Source: Brachyspira suanatina
GTDB lineage: Bacteria; Spirochaetota; Brachyspiria; Brachyspirales; Brachyspiraceae
NCBI RefSeq assembly: GCF_001049755.1
Contig: NZ_CVLB01000001.1
Span: forward strand, 2,002,995 to 2,066,994
Direction: 5' to 3'
DNA length: 64,000 nt
In this document: one piece after another, positions 48,028 to 57,841 of the stretch
Layout of the letters: each line of letters opens with the position of its first letter
Numbering within the stretch: position 1 is the stretch's first letter
Program-made: the position numbers and the translations under genes
Notes under the pieces: generated by a model
The model's input: the letters and a program-made list of their open reading frames with translations, nothing else
Database searches by the model: none
What the model was told of the DNA's origin: nothing

Positions 48028-48106
48028 CGCACGATTAGTATTGTTTTATAATAATGAAATTCTAAAAATAAAAAGATTTTTAATTATTATATTTATTCAA
48101 CGTGCG
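48028..48106. repeat. 79-bp element with GCACG/CGTGC ends, copy 2
   Basis: It begins CGCACGATTAG and ends CAACGTGCG. The interior shares TATAATAATGAAATTCTA with copy 1, in the same orientation. It ends 21 bases before the stop codon of the YfiH-type gene. Confidence 0.65.
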
Positions 48107-48127
48107 ATTTAGAAATTAAAAAAGAAT

Positions 48128-48841
48128 TTATAAGATTACACCAAGAGTAAGCATTCTCCCAACCTGAACTCCATCACGTCTGTAAGAATAACAAATTTCA
48201 TCATAAGTATTTATATTAGAAATTTCAATATTATTTTCTAATATACCGCATTGAATCATTTGGTCTTTGATCTCTAAACCATTATCAATATGCCATTTAT
48301 TGTTAATCATAGCTTTATTTTTGAAATGCACAGCAACCTCATCGCCTACTTCATAATCTTTTTCGGCTATATAAGGCCCTATATAAGCATACATTTTTGA
48401 AGGATTAGCATTATACTCTTTTTTCATTAATTCTATAGTCTTTGCTGTAATATTTTGAACAGTTCCTCTCCAGCCTGAATGAATCGCTGCCATAGATTTA
48501 CTTTCATCGCAATAAAGTATTATAGGAACACAATCAGCTGTTTGAACAATTAAAGGAGTGTTTTGAAGATTAGTTATCAAAGCATCAGTATCTTCAACTA
48601 ATTTATTTCTGCTTCCAAATAAATGAATATTAGATTCATCTATTTTAACTATATTATCTTTATGAATTTGATGCATAAAGATAGCTTTATTTATATCAAA
48701 ATTAATATGTTTAAAAAAATCTTTTTCAGTGTTTTCTCTATATTCTAAAGTAATATCATGAGCATTGATATTTCCCTTAGATAGTATAGCTATATATATT
48801 TTTTTATTATCATTTTCAAACGGATAAAAAATATTATTCAT
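48128..48841 (-). CDS. YfiH/YlmD-family purine nucleoside phosphorylase-like protein
   Basis: This 237-residue cytoplasmic protein belongs to the family once called multicopper polyphenol oxidases. Members have since been shown to act as zinc-dependent purine nucleoside phosphorylases/adenosine deaminases. Visible residues are QIHKDNI (first His), TADCVPIILYC (Cys) and AAIHSGWRGTVQNI (second His), forming the metal site, and a C-terminal SYRRDGVQVGR. The start codon overlaps the last eight bases of the upstream coiled-coil gene, so the two are translationally coupled. Confidence 0.88.
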   Translation of the reverse strand: MNNIFYPFENDNKKIYIAILSKGNINAHDITLEYRENTEKDFFKHINFDINKAIFMHQIHKDNIVKIDESNIHLFGSRNKLVEDTDALITNLQNTPLIVQTADCVPIILYCDESKSMAAIHSGWRGTVQNITAKTIELMKKEYNANPSKMYAYIGPYIAEKDYEVGDEVAVHFKNKAMINNKWHIDNGLEIKDQMIQCGILENNIEISNINTYDEICYSYRRDGVQVGRMLTLGVIL

Positions 48842-49070
48842 TCTTCAATCTTCTAATCTCTTCTTCTAACTCTTTTACTTTTATAGTCAATTCTTTAGTT
48901 TCGTTTCTAGACTGCTCCATTATATTTTCATATAAAGTAAAAAATTTCTTAGCGTATTCTAATTTCTGCTTCAATTCATTTATCTCTTCTTTATAGATAT
49001 CTATTTTAGAAGAAAGCAGTTTATTATCTTCCTGCAATTCCAAAATGATCTCTTTGTCAGTATATTCCAC
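48834..49070 (-). CDS. Small coiled-coil protein
   Basis: This 78-residue protein starts at a GTG (49070) about 10 bases after GAGGG. It is almost entirely heptad-patterned charged helix (LQEDNKLLSSKIDIYKEEI, ELTIKVKELEEEIRRLKNE), resembling ZapB-like or generic septum and scaffold coiled coils in composition only. It overlaps the YfiH-type gene. The same order of a short coiled-coil gene next to YfiH may mean a functional link, but none is known to me. Confidence 0.75.
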   Translation of the reverse strand: MEYTDKEIILELQEDNKLLSSKIDIYKEEINELKQKLEYAKKFFTLYENIMEQSRNETKELTIKVKELEEEIRRLKNE

Positions 49071-49167
49071 TTCTACAAACCCTCTTCTATTTATTTAATA
49101 TATAATATCTATTATGTACATTATAAATGAATTGTCAAGTAAAATTGAACAATATTATGAAGTAATT

Positions 49168-49201
49168 AACAAGAGGTTTAAAATGTTTTATACCTCTTGT
49201 T
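49168..49201 (-). terminator. Hairpin downstream of leuB
   Basis: AACAAGAGGT (49168-49177) pairs perfectly with ACCTCTTGTT (49192-49201) 17 bases past the leuB stop. The following T run is weak (TTAATTACTT), so it is a probable rather than certain terminator. Confidence 0.6.
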
Positions 49202-49217
49202 AATAAAAATTATATAA

Positions 49218-50306
49218 TTATATATTAGATACTATTATATCACCCATCTCAGAACATCTCACCTGTTTATATAAGTAAGTCATCATATTGTGCTTAGGCA
49301 TTATATCTGCAGTTCTGTAACCATCATCTATAGCCTTATAAACAGCTTTTTCTACATCTTCAGCCTCTTTTTCCATTTTAAAAGAATATCTAAGCATCAT
49401 AGCAAGAGAAAGTATTGTTCCTATAGGATTAACTAAATCTTTACCTGCTATATCTGGAGCTGAACCATGTATAGGCTCATATAATCCCACAGATCCGTCA
49501 GAAAGACTAGCAGAAGGAGCCATACCAATAGAACCGCTTATAACACTGGCCTCATCAGAAAGTATATCTCCAAACATATTTTCTGTTACTATAACTCCAA
49601 ATTGTGAAGGATTTGAAGCTATTTGCATAGCGGCATTATCAACATACATATCATTATATTTAACATCACTATATTCTTTAGCTAAATTGTTCATAACTTC
49701 ACGCCATAATTTAGAAGTATGAAGTACATTAGCCTTATCAACAGAAGTTAAAGGTCTTTTTGAATTTCTAGCTAATTCAAAAGCAACTTTTCCTATTCTA
49801 TGAATTTCTGTTTCTGTATAAAGCATAAGATCAGTAGCCTGTCTAACTCCATCAACTACTTCAAATTTATGCTCTCCAAAATATACTCCTCCAGTAAGCT
49901 CTCTCACCATAATAAAATCAACCATATCTTTACATATAGTTTCTTTAAGAGGAGAAGCATATTCTAAAGACTTTAATATTTTAGTAGGTCTTATATTAGC
50001 ATATAATCCCATTCCCTTACGAAGTTTTAATAATCCTCTTTCAGGTCTGTTTTCAGGAGCAACATTATCCCATTTAGGTCCTCCTACAGAACCAAGAAGT
50101 ACTGAATCGGACTTAATACATTTCTCTAAATTTTCATCTGTTAGAGGAACTCCATATTTATCAATAGAACATCCGCCCATATCAACATATTCTAAATTAA
50201 ATTTGTGAGAATATTTTTCAGCTACTCTATTAAGTACATCAATAGCTTTTTCTACTACTTCAGGACCTACTCCATCACCCTTAATAACAACAATATTCTT
50301 TTCCAT
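49218..50306 (-). CDS. leuB: 3-isopropylmalate dehydrogenase
   Basis: LeuB oxidises and decarboxylates 3-isopropylmalate to 2-oxoisocaproate with NAD, the last committed step of leucine synthesis. The 362 residues match the family. GDGVGPEV is at the N-terminus, VRELTGGVYFGE binds substrate, NMFGDILSDEAS holds metal-binding aspartates, and EPIHGSAPDIAGK contacts the cofactor. It starts five bases after leuD and ends the leuC-leuD-leuB operon. AAGGGG precedes the ATG. Confidence 0.97.
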   Translation of the reverse strand: MEKNIVVIKGDGVGPEVVEKAIDVLNRVAEKYSHKFNLEYVDMGGCSIDKYGVPLTDENLEKCIKSDSVLLGSVGGPKWDNVAPENRPERGLLKLRKGMGLYANIRPTKILKSLEYASPLKETICKDMVDFIMVRELTGGVYFGEHKFEVVDGVRQATDLMLYTETEIHRIGKVAFELARNSKRPLTSVDKANVLHTSKLWREVMNNLAKEYSDVKYNDMYVDNAAMQIASNPSQFGVIVTENMFGDILSDEASVISGSIGMAPSASLSDGSVGLYEPIHGSAPDIAGKDLVNPIGTILSLAMMLRYSFKMEKEAEDVEKAVYKAIDDGYRTADIMPKHNMMTYLYKQVRCSEMGDIIVSNI

Positions 50307-50311
50307 GATAA

Positions 50312-50803
50312 TTACCCCTTAGAATTTTTTATAGAATTTAAAAGCCCATTAGAATTAATAATATTTTTTATAAACTCAGGAAAAGGCTCTGCTTTATAAC
50401 TTTCATTTTTAGTAATGTTTTTTATTATACCATTGTCAAAATCTACTTCAACCTCATCGCCGGCATTTATTTTCTTGCTTGCCTCATCGCATTCCAATAT
50501 AGCAAGTCCTATATTAATTGAATTTCTATAAAATATTCTAGCAAAAGATGATGCTATAACACATGATATTCCAGATTCTTTAATGGCAATAGGAGCATGC
50601 TCTCTTGAAGAACCGCATCCGAAATTATCTCCTCCAACCATTATATCACCTGTTTTCACCTTGCTTACAAAATCTTTATCAATATCTTCCATACAATGTG
50701 CTGCTAACTCTTTATGATTTGCAGTATTTAAATATCTTGCTGGAATAATAACATCTGTATCAACATTATCACCATATTTATGAACGAAACCTTTAGCTTT
50801 CAT
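50312..50803 (-). CDS. leuD: 3-isopropylmalate dehydratase small subunit
   Basis: LeuD pairs with LeuC to isomerise 2-isopropylmalate to 3-isopropylmalate. From ATG 50803 the protein is 163 residues. It has [11 protein letters not shown], the swivel-domain signature [15 protein letters not shown] and AIKESG. GGGAG five bases before this ATG decides the start; an earlier ATG at 50815 overlaps that ribosome site. It is the archaeal/bacterial short type of LeuD. It lies 68 bases after leuC. Confidence 0.95.
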   Translation of the reverse strand: MKAKGFVHKYGDNVDTDVIIPARYLNTANHKELAAHCMEDIDKDFVSKVKTGDIMVGGDNFGCGSSREHAPIAIKESGISCVIASSFARIFYRNSINIGLAILECDEASKKINAGDEVEVDFDNGIIKNITKNESYKAEPFPEFIKNIINSNGLLNSIKNSKG

Positions 50804-50871
50804 ACTATCTCCCATTAAAATATAATATTAACTTTGTTTTATTTATATAAAAATCTTAATTTACCATTTTA

Positions 50872-52119
50872 TCATTTAGGCTCTGTTATATATCCTGTTA
50901 TAGCACTATATGCAGCAGTAGCAGGACTAGCCAAATATACTTTTGAAGTTTTATCTCCCATTCTTCCAACAAAGTTTCTATTAGTTGTAGTAACAGCAAC
51001 TTCATCATGAGCAAGTATTCCCATATATCCGCCCAAACAAGGTCCGCATGTAGGTGTAGATACCGCACAACCTGCATCAATAAATATATCCATATAACCT
51101 AATTTGATACATTCTTTATAAACTTTCTGAGTGGCTGGAATAACTATACATCTCACACCCTTAGCTACTTTTTTGCCTTTCAAAATATTAGCAGCTGTTG
51201 CCATATCAGATAATCTTCCATTAGTACAAGAACCTATAACCACCTGATCAACTTTTATATTCTTTAATTCTTTAGCTTCTTTTGTATTCTCCGGTAAATG
51301 AGGACATGCCACTGTAGGCTCTACCAAAGATAAATCAATATCATACTCTTTTTCATAAACTGCATCATCATCAGCTTTGAAAACAGTGTAATCTCTTTTT
51401 ACTATATCTTTTAAGTATTCTATTGTTTGATCATCAACTTCAAATATTCCGTTTTTAGCTCCTGCCTCAATAGCCATGTTAGCAATACAAGCTCTATCAT
51501 CCATAGTAAGAGATGAAACTCCTTCACCTCTAAACTCCATTGACTTATATAATGCTCCGTCAACTCCTATCATACCTATAATATGAAGTATAACATCTTT
51601 ACCTGATACATTAGGTTTTAATTTTCCTTTAAGATTGAATTTAATGGCAGAAGGAACTTTAAACCAAACCTGTCCTGTAGCCATAGCAGCAGCCATATCA
51701 GTACTTCCTACTCCTGTAGAAAAAGCTCCGAAAGCTCCGTAAGTACAAGTATGAGAGTCTGCCCCTATTATAACTTCACCAGGAGCCACTAATCCTTTTT
51801 CAGGTAAAAGTGCATGCTCAACTCCCATATCTCCAACATCATAATAATTAGAAATATCATATTTATTAGCAAAATCTCTGCATTGTTTGCATTGCTCTGC
51901 AGCTTTGATATCTTTGTTAGGAGCAAAGTGATCCATAACCAAAGCTATTTTTTCTTTATCAAAAACTTTATCAAAACCATACTTTTCAAATTCATTTATA
52001 GCAACAGGACTTGTAATATCATTTCCTAAAACTAAATCAGTTTTAACCATGATAAGTTCGCCTGCCTCTACTTTTTCAACGCCCGCATGAGCAGCTAAAA
52101 TTTTCTGAGTAATAGTCAT
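50872..52119 (-). CDS. leuC: 3-isopropylmalate dehydratase large subunit
   Basis: LeuC holds the 4Fe-4S cluster of isopropylmalate isomerase. The 415 residues fit the short LeuC type paired with short LeuD. Cluster ligands are visible: Cys in [12 protein letters not shown] and the pair in [11 protein letters not shown], and [19 protein letters not shown] lies in the substrate region. AAGGATACG precedes the ATG. leuC has its own leader region behind the leuA terminator, so leuCDB can be expressed separately from leuA. Confidence 0.96.
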   Translation of the reverse strand: MTITQKILAAHAGVEKVEAGELIMVKTDLVLGNDITSPVAINEFEKYGFDKVFDKEKIALVMDHFAPNKDIKAAEQCKQCRDFANKYDISNYYDVGDMGVEHALLPEKGLVAPGEVIIGADSHTCTYGAFGAFSTGVGSTDMAAAMATGQVWFKVPSAIKFNLKGKLKPNVSGKDVILHIIGMIGVDGALYKSMEFRGEGVSSLTMDDRACIANMAIEAGAKNGIFEVDDQTIEYLKDIVKRDYTVFKADDDAVYEKEYDIDLSLVEPTVACPHLPENTKEAKELKNIKVDQVVIGSCTNGRLSDMATAANILKGKKVAKGVRCIVIPATQKVYKECIKLGYMDIFIDAGCAVSTPTCGPCLGGYMGILAHDEVAVTTTNRNFVGRMGDKTSKVYLASPATAAYSAITGYITEPK

Positions 52120-52220
52120 ATTCGTATCCTTAAATTAATTTGCAGATAAAAAACATCAATATTTATACTTATTTTTTAAGTTTTATCATTTTAATAAAAA
52201 ATGGCTCATAATTATATCAT

Positions 52221-52258
52221 AAAAAAGGGCTTTTACAACTTATTATATGCAAAGCCCT
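52221..52258 (-). terminator. Terminator of leuA
   Basis: AGGGCTTT (52226-52233) pairs with AAAGCCCT (52251-52258), and six T follow on the minus strand. It lies just past the leuA stop. The minus-strand sequence TTGTAA, 16 bases, TATAAT overlaps it and may start leuC transcription. Confidence 0.85.
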
Positions 52259-52267
52259 AAAAATATA

Positions 52268-53764
52268 TTATAACTTATTCAATCCATTAACATAAGCTTT
52301 CAAACTAGCTTCAATAATATCTGTGCTTACTGCTCTTCCTATAACAGTTTTATCATTAGAAGCTAATCTTACAATAACCTCTCCCAAAGCATCTTCACCT
52401 TCAGTAATAGCATTAATACTATAATTAACCAATTTAGCTTTATTAGAAGTAATAGAATCTATAGCACCGAATGCAGCATCAATAGGACCGTTTCCTTTTC
52501 CTATTCCCTCAACAATATTCTCCTGATTATCCATAATAGATACAGTAGCCAAAGAAGATATTGAATTACCGTCATTGACAACGAATCCATTTAATGTATA
52601 AGTAGGATTTTCCGAATCATTATTACCTATCAATAATGCTTCTATATCTGAATCAGTAACTATTTTTTTCTTATCAGCCAAAGCCTTAAACTCTATAAAC
52701 TTATCCTCTAAAGACTTATCATCAATATCATAACCTAAAGATTCGATTCTATCTTTAAAAGCATGCTTTCCTGAATGCTTACCTAATACCATTTTATTTT
52801 GAGGTATTCCTATATCTTCAACATTCATAATCTCATAAGTAGAACGTTCTTTCAAAACCCCATGTTGGTGAATACCTGCCTCATGAGCGAAAGCATTAGC
52901 ACCTACTATAGCTTTATTAGGAGCAACTACCATACCTGAAATTGTAGATAATAATTTTGAAATCTTATAAATTCTTTTAGTATTAATATCAGTATAAGCA
53001 TTATAAAAATCTTTTCTAGTTTTAATGCCCATTACAATTTCTTCCAAACTAGCATTACCAGCACGCTCACCTATACCATTAATAGTACATTCTACCTGAG
53101 TAGCTCCAGCCAAAACAGCAGATAAAGAATTAGCAGTGCCAAGTCCTAAGTCATCATGACAATGCACAGATATATCAACATTTTCTATACCTTTCACATT
53201 ATCTTTTAAATACTTTATCAAATCAGCCATTTCTAATGGAGTAGTATAACCAACAGTATCAGGAATATTTATTGTAGTAGCACCGTTTTCTATTGCAGTA
53301 GAATAAGCCTGAGCCAAAAATTCCCTATCACTTCTTGATGCATCTTCAGCAGAAAATTCTATAAACTCAAATTTAGTTTTAGCATAAGAAACAGATTCTT
53401 TTATAGTTTCCAATACCTGCTCTCTGGTCATCTCTAGTTTATACTTTAAATGTATATCGCTAGTAGCTATAAATGTATGAAGCATAGGATGTTTTGCCTC
53501 AGCAAGTGATTCATAAGCTCTGTCTATATCTTTCTTATTACATCTTGCCAAACTAGCCAATTTAGCATTCTCTACAACTTTACTAACTTCTCTTATAGCA
53601 TTGAAGTCATCATCTGAACATATAGCAAATCCAGCTTCTATAACATCAACACCTAATTTATCCAATTCAGCTGCCATTTCTAATTTTTCAGCCAAATTCA
53701 TAGTACAACCAGGAGATTGTTCTCCATCTCTTAAAGTAGTATCAAAAATCTTAATCTTTCTCAT
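52268..53764 (-). CDS. leuA: 2-isopropylmalate synthase
   Basis: LeuA condenses 2-oxoisovalerate with acetyl-CoA, the first step of leucine synthesis. The 498 residues include the catalytic TIM barrel (FDTTLRDGEQSPGCTM; SVHCHDDLGLGTANS with metal-binding His residues; GIGERAGNASLEE). A C-terminal regulatory LeuA dimer domain (about residues 360-498) usually binds leucine for feedback control. AAGGG precedes the ATG. It is separated from leuC by a terminator. Homocitrate or citramalate synthase is less likely given the leuCDB neighbours. Confidence 0.96.
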   Translation of the reverse strand: MRKIKIFDTTLRDGEQSPGCTMNLAEKLEMAAELDKLGVDVIEAGFAICSDDDFNAIREVSKVVENAKLASLARCNKKDIDRAYESLAEAKHPMLHTFIATSDIHLKYKLEMTREQVLETIKESVSYAKTKFEFIEFSAEDASRSDREFLAQAYSTAIENGATTINIPDTVGYTTPLEMADLIKYLKDNVKGIENVDISVHCHDDLGLGTANSLSAVLAGATQVECTINGIGERAGNASLEEIVMGIKTRKDFYNAYTDINTKRIYKISKLLSTISGMVVAPNKAIVGANAFAHEAGIHQHGVLKERSTYEIMNVEDIGIPQNKMVLGKHSGKHAFKDRIESLGYDIDDKSLEDKFIEFKALADKKKIVTDSDIEALLIGNNDSENPTYTLNGFVVNDGNSISSLATVSIMDNQENIVEGIGKGNGPIDAAFGAIDSITSNKAKLVNYSINAITEGEDALGEVIVRLASNDKTVIGRAVSTDIIEASLKAYVNGLNKL

Positions 53765-53839
53765 TGTTAAAACCCTTATAAAATAAACACCTGTATAATT
53801 AAATACTTTTATTGATTTTTGTAATAGAATAAAGTTATA

Positions 53840-54130
53840 TTTTTATTTTGATATATGGGGCTTTGTCCACCGCTCTGCGTGCTATAGGCAAGACCCCCAC
53901 TTCTTTTGCCGACGCTCTCAAGGCACCTACTCGGTGTTGCCACAGACGAAGCCCGCCTCGCTGTGCGTGCCTTCGGCAGGCGAGAAGCAAAAAGGCAATA
54001 TTTATATCAAAAAAGCATAGTTAATATTTTTTACTTGCACTTTCGCCACAGGCGTACTTCGTATGGTTCTTTTTGCGGCGGGAAAAAGAACAATAAAAAA
54101 ATTACAAACTTAAAAATTTTAAATATAGAT
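53840..54130 (+). repeat. Intergenic modular repeat, copy 5
   Basis: This copy has GGGGCTTTGTCCACC, CCCCCACTTCTTTTGCC, GTTGCCACA, GAAGCAAAAAGGC, TTACTTGCACTTTCG, and the hairpin GTTCTTTTTGCGGCGGG with AAAAAGAAC. The right end reads ATTACAAACTT then TTTTAAATATAGA, so its promoter has decayed. A GC-rich insert (53950-53985) with GCCTCG/CGAG pairing is specific to this copy. It fills the gap between leuA and ilvC; no gene is seen. Confidence 0.78.
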
Positions 54131-54177
54131 CTCCAATATTAAAGTATTTAATTATAACAATAGAGTGTGAATAAAAA

Positions 54178-55185
<1,008 letters not shown>

Positions 55186-55203
55186 TTAACTTATTATTAT
55201 TTA

Positions 55204-55731
55204 TTAAAATTCAAAATTATTGATTATATTCATATCAGGTACTTCATCGCCTAATTGTATTGAAGTTACTCCTGTTCTTGAAAGCTCTAAAATATTGAAA
55301 TCTTTCAATGCTTCTAAATAGCCGTCTATTACTGTAACAGAAGCAGTAATTTCAACTATCATGCTTTTTTTCCCTATATCAAGTATAACTCCGCTATGTG
55401 CATTAGTTATATCGCAGGCTTTTCTTCTATTGCTGTCATCAATTTCTATTTTTACTAATAATAAATCTCTTATTATACTATTAGTATGATCTATTAAATG
55501 AACAGAGTGAACTTCTATAAGTTTATAAGTCTGCTTTATAATATGTGATATTTGTGTATCATCGCCTTCAGTAACTATAGTCATTCTTGATATGCTAGGA
55601 ACACAAGTTACAGAACAAGTAATGGTTTCTATATTAAAACCTTTTTGGCTGAATAATAAAGTTATTCTATTTAATACACCTGAACTGTTATCTACAAATA
55701 AAACTAAAACCCTTCTTTGTTTCTTATCCAT
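55204..55731 (-). CDS. ilvN: Acetolactate synthase small (regulatory) subunit
   Basis: This 175-residue protein opens with an ACT domain (VLVLFVDNSSGVLNRITLLF, GFNIETITC), which binds branched-chain amino acids for feedback inhibition of IlvB. The C-terminal half (DLLLVKIEI and after) is the second ACT-like part typical of the longer IlvH/IlvN type. It starts 18 bases after ilvB. TAGGAG precedes the ATG. IlvH is an equally valid name. Confidence 0.94.
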   Translation of the reverse strand: MDKKQRRVLVLFVDNSSGVLNRITLLFSQKGFNIETITCSVTCVPSISRMTIVTEGDDTQISHIIKQTYKLIEVHSVHLIDHTNSIIRDLLLVKIEIDDSNRRKACDITNAHSGVILDIGKKSMIVEITASVTVIDGYLEALKDFNILELSRTGVTSIQLGDEVPDMNIINNFEF

Positions 55732-55749
55732 TTTTTACTCCTACTATTT

Positions 55750-57423
55750 TTAATCTACTATTATATCATCTATAGTACCGCCGGCTGGAATCATAGGTAA
55801 AACTTTCAAATCTTTATCTATAACACATTCTATCCATACAGGACAATTACATTTCAAAGCCTCTTCAAAAGCTGTTTCAAATTCTTTTATAGTTTCGCAT
55901 CTGAAACCTTTAGCACCGAAACCTTCAGCAACTTTAACATAATCCATTTTTTTATTTATATCTGTGCTGGAATATCTTTTATCATAAAATATAGTCTGCC
56001 ATTGCCTAACCATACCTAATGTACTATTATTTAATATTATTGTTATAACAGGAAGATTATATTCAACAGCAGTAGATACTTCATTCAAATTCATATAGAA
56101 AGAGCCGTCTCCTGTTATATGTATTACTCTTCTATCCGGCTTGGCAACCTGAACGCCTAAAGCAGCACCATATCCGAATCCCATAGTACCCAAACCGCCG
56201 CTTGTTATAAAACTTCTTGGCTTGGTATGTCTTATATATTGAACTGCCCACATTTGATGCTGTCCTACATCTGTAACATAAATAGCTTCATCTTTAGTTT
56301 TATCCCCTATTATATCCATAACTTTACTTGGATAAATACCGTCTTTCTTGGTGTTTCTGTCTGAATCTTCTTTAATCTCTTTAGCTCTTAAATCTGCCAA
56401 ATACTTTACCCATTCATCATCTTCCACTCTTTTTACAAGTTTATTAAATCTATCCAATACATCATTCAAGTCGCCTATTATACTATAATCAACATGAACA
56501 TTCTTGTTTATTTCGCTCTTATCAATATCTATATGAACCTTTTTAGCAACTCCTCCGAATTTAGAAGTATTCAAAGCAACTCTATCACTGAATCTAGTTC
56601 CAACGGCAAGTATCAAGTCTGCTTCATTCATCACCTTATTAGCTGTAGCAGAACCATGCATTCCCAAAAGACCTATATTTAATTTTTCATTATAACCTAA
56701 TACTCCAGCTCCCATTAATGTATGAACTGAAGGTATATTGGAGTTAATCATAAACTCTCTTAATTTATTGCTTGAATTCTTAGCACCACCTCCGAAATAT
56801 ATAATAGGTCTTTTTGATTCATTTATTAATTTTGCTACTTCTTCTATAGTTTTTTCATCTTCAGCACTTATTTTAACATGCTTAGGAACAAATTTTTCTT
56901 TTCTTTCGTATTCTGTTTCTGTAAATGTGAAATTTTTTGGTATATCTATTAAAACAGGCCCTTTTCTTCCTGTATTAGCTATAACAAATGCCTTTCTTAT
57001 TATATTTGCTAAATCATTAATATCTCTTACAACAAAATTATGTTTAGTAATAGGCATTGTAATACCAGCAATATAAACCTCCTGAAATGAATCTTTACCT
57101 ATTAAACTTTCAGGTACATTTGCAGTTATAGCAATTAAAGGAACGCTGTCCATATATGCTGTTGCCAATGGTGTTACCAAATTAGTAGCACCTGGTCCGC
57201 TTGTAGCAATTACAACTCCAGTTTTTCCGCTTGCTCTTGCATAGCCATCTGCTGCATGACAAGCTCCTGTTTCATCTGTAGGCATTATATGTTTAATTTT
57301 ATCTCTATATTTATAGATAGCATCATATATAAATAAAGCTGCTCCTCCTGGATAGCCAAATACAGTATCAACATTTTCCTCTATTAGAACTTCCATTATT
57401 ATATCAGAACCGTTTAACTTCAT
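55750..57423 (-). CDS. ilvB: Acetolactate synthase large subunit
   Basis: IlvB is the thiamine-diphosphate enzyme that makes acetolactate or acetohydroxybutyrate from pyruvate and an oxo acid. The 557 residues match the biosynthetic type. It has GYPGGAALFIYD, the catalytic Glu in TDETGACHAADGYARASG, and the cofactor motif HITGDGSFYMNLNE ending in ILNNSTLG. It is the first enzyme gene of ilvBNC. The start at AAGGAGTTATTTA-ATG follows a 123-base gap after a small Leu/Ile-rich ORF that is likely its leader peptide. Confidence 0.97.
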   Translation of the reverse strand: MKLNGSDIIMEVLIEENVDTVFGYPGGAALFIYDAIYKYRDKIKHIMPTDETGACHAADGYARASGKTGVVIATSGPGATNLVTPLATAYMDSVPLIAITANVPESLIGKDSFQEVYIAGITMPITKHNFVVRDINDLANIIRKAFVIANTGRKGPVLIDIPKNFTFTETEYERKEKFVPKHVKISAEDEKTIEEVAKLINESKRPIIYFGGGAKNSSNKLREFMINSNIPSVHTLMGAGVLGYNEKLNIGLLGMHGSATANKVMNEADLILAVGTRFSDRVALNTSKFGGVAKKVHIDIDKSEINKNVHVDYSIIGDLNDVLDRFNKLVKRVEDDEWVKYLADLRAKEIKEDSDRNTKKDGIYPSKVMDIIGDKTKDEAIYVTDVGQHQMWAVQYIRHTKPRSFITSGGLGTMGFGYGAALGVQVAKPDRRVIHITGDGSFYMNLNEVSTAVEYNLPVITIILNNSTLGMVRQWQTIFYDKRYSSTDINKKMDYVKVAEGFGAKGFRCETIKEFETAFEEALKCNCPVWIECVIDKDLKVLPMIPAGGTIDDIIVD

Positions 57424-57546
57424 TAAATAACTCCTTATATTTTATAGCCTTTTTTAATTTTCTTACTAGTATTTCTACTTATAGAAATTTTATTTTTAAA
57501 TGTATTCAATCAAATAATGTATTTTATAAAAATATAGATTATAATA

Positions 57547-57687
57547 TTACAGGATAATAAGAAGAATTGAGAGGAGAATATTTAAGAAGACAATAGTTTT
57601 TGAAGATTTATTTTGTTTGTAAAAATTAGAAGCGGATGCTGTATCATCAAAAACAGCATTCATACCATTAACAGATGATGTATTCAT
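57547..57687 (-). CDS. Putative ilv operon leader peptide (46 residues)
   Basis: An ATG at 57687 follows an excellent ribosome site (AAAGGAGAATAAAG). The 46-residue product starts MNTSSVNGMNAVF and ends TIVFLNILLSILLIIL, followed by TAA. In those last 16 residues 12 are Leu, Ile or Val. Leu codons there include CTC, CTC, CTT, CTT and CTG, and Ile includes ATC; CTC, CTG and ATC are uncommon in neighbouring genes. It lies 123 bases before ilvB, behind its own promoter. This is the layout of ilv/leu attenuation leaders. The alternative is a small tail-anchored membrane protein. No clear intrinsic attenuator was found after it. Confidence 0.72.
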   Translation of the reverse strand: MNTSSVNGMNAVFDDTASASNFYKQNKSSKTIVFLNILLSILLIIL

Positions 57688-57716
57688 CTTTATTCTCCTT
57701 TTAATATTTGCTAGAT

Positions 57717-57744
57717 ATTATAATATTTTTGAGTAATATTGCAA
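57717..57744 (-). promoter_or_regulatory. Promoter of the ilv leader peptide and ilvBNC
   Basis: On the minus strand TTGCAA (57744-57739), a 16-base spacer and a perfect TATAAT (57722-57717) would start transcription near 57710. That is about 22 bases before the leader ATG, which is the short untranslated start typical of attenuation leaders. Confidence 0.65.
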
Positions 57745-57787
57745 TACTTAAAATCAATTTTTTCTCAACTTTTATTATTAATAGTAA

Positions 57788-57815
57788 TTGACAATATAAA
57801 TTATTTTAGTATACT
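57788..57815 (+). promoter_or_regulatory. Promoter of sanA
   Basis: TTGACA (57788-57793), a 16-base spacer ending TTTTAG, and TATACT (57810-57815) lie about 27 bases before the sanA ATG. The TTTTAG-TATA junction matches the promoter-like ends of the intergenic repeats. Confidence 0.65.
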
Positions 57816-57841
57816 ATCAAAACAACTATGTTGCAGGTTTT

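Larger units (their letters stand above)
47585..48127. other. Gene-free stretch with nested small repeats
   Basis: This 543-base gap holds no gene that I can support. It contains two 79-bp elements with GCACG/CGTGC ends at 47685 and 48028, and between them G-rich and C-rich boxes (GGGTGGGC at 47794, AAGGGTGGGG at 47870, ACCCCGCCC at 47910, ACCCGCCC at 47989). These boxes face each other as inverted pairs. The promoter of the thioesterase gene should lie at the left edge. Confidence 0.7.

Noticed and set aside
52120-52200. A six-codon ORF (MIKLKK) in the leuC leader considered as a leucine leader peptide
   Set aside because: It has a single Leu codon and no ribosome site.
53906-54142. A 78-residue frame inside intergenic repeat copy 5, and a 61-residue frame at 35264-35449 in copy 1
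   Set aside because: Neither frame is preserved among repeat copies and neither has a ribosome site; they are accidental.
57471-57488. Hairpin ATTTCTA-CTTA-TAGAAAT between the ilv leader ORF and ilvB considered as the attenuator
   Set aside because: The stem is 7 bp of weak pairs and no T run follows on the coding strand, so it is not a credible intrinsic terminator.
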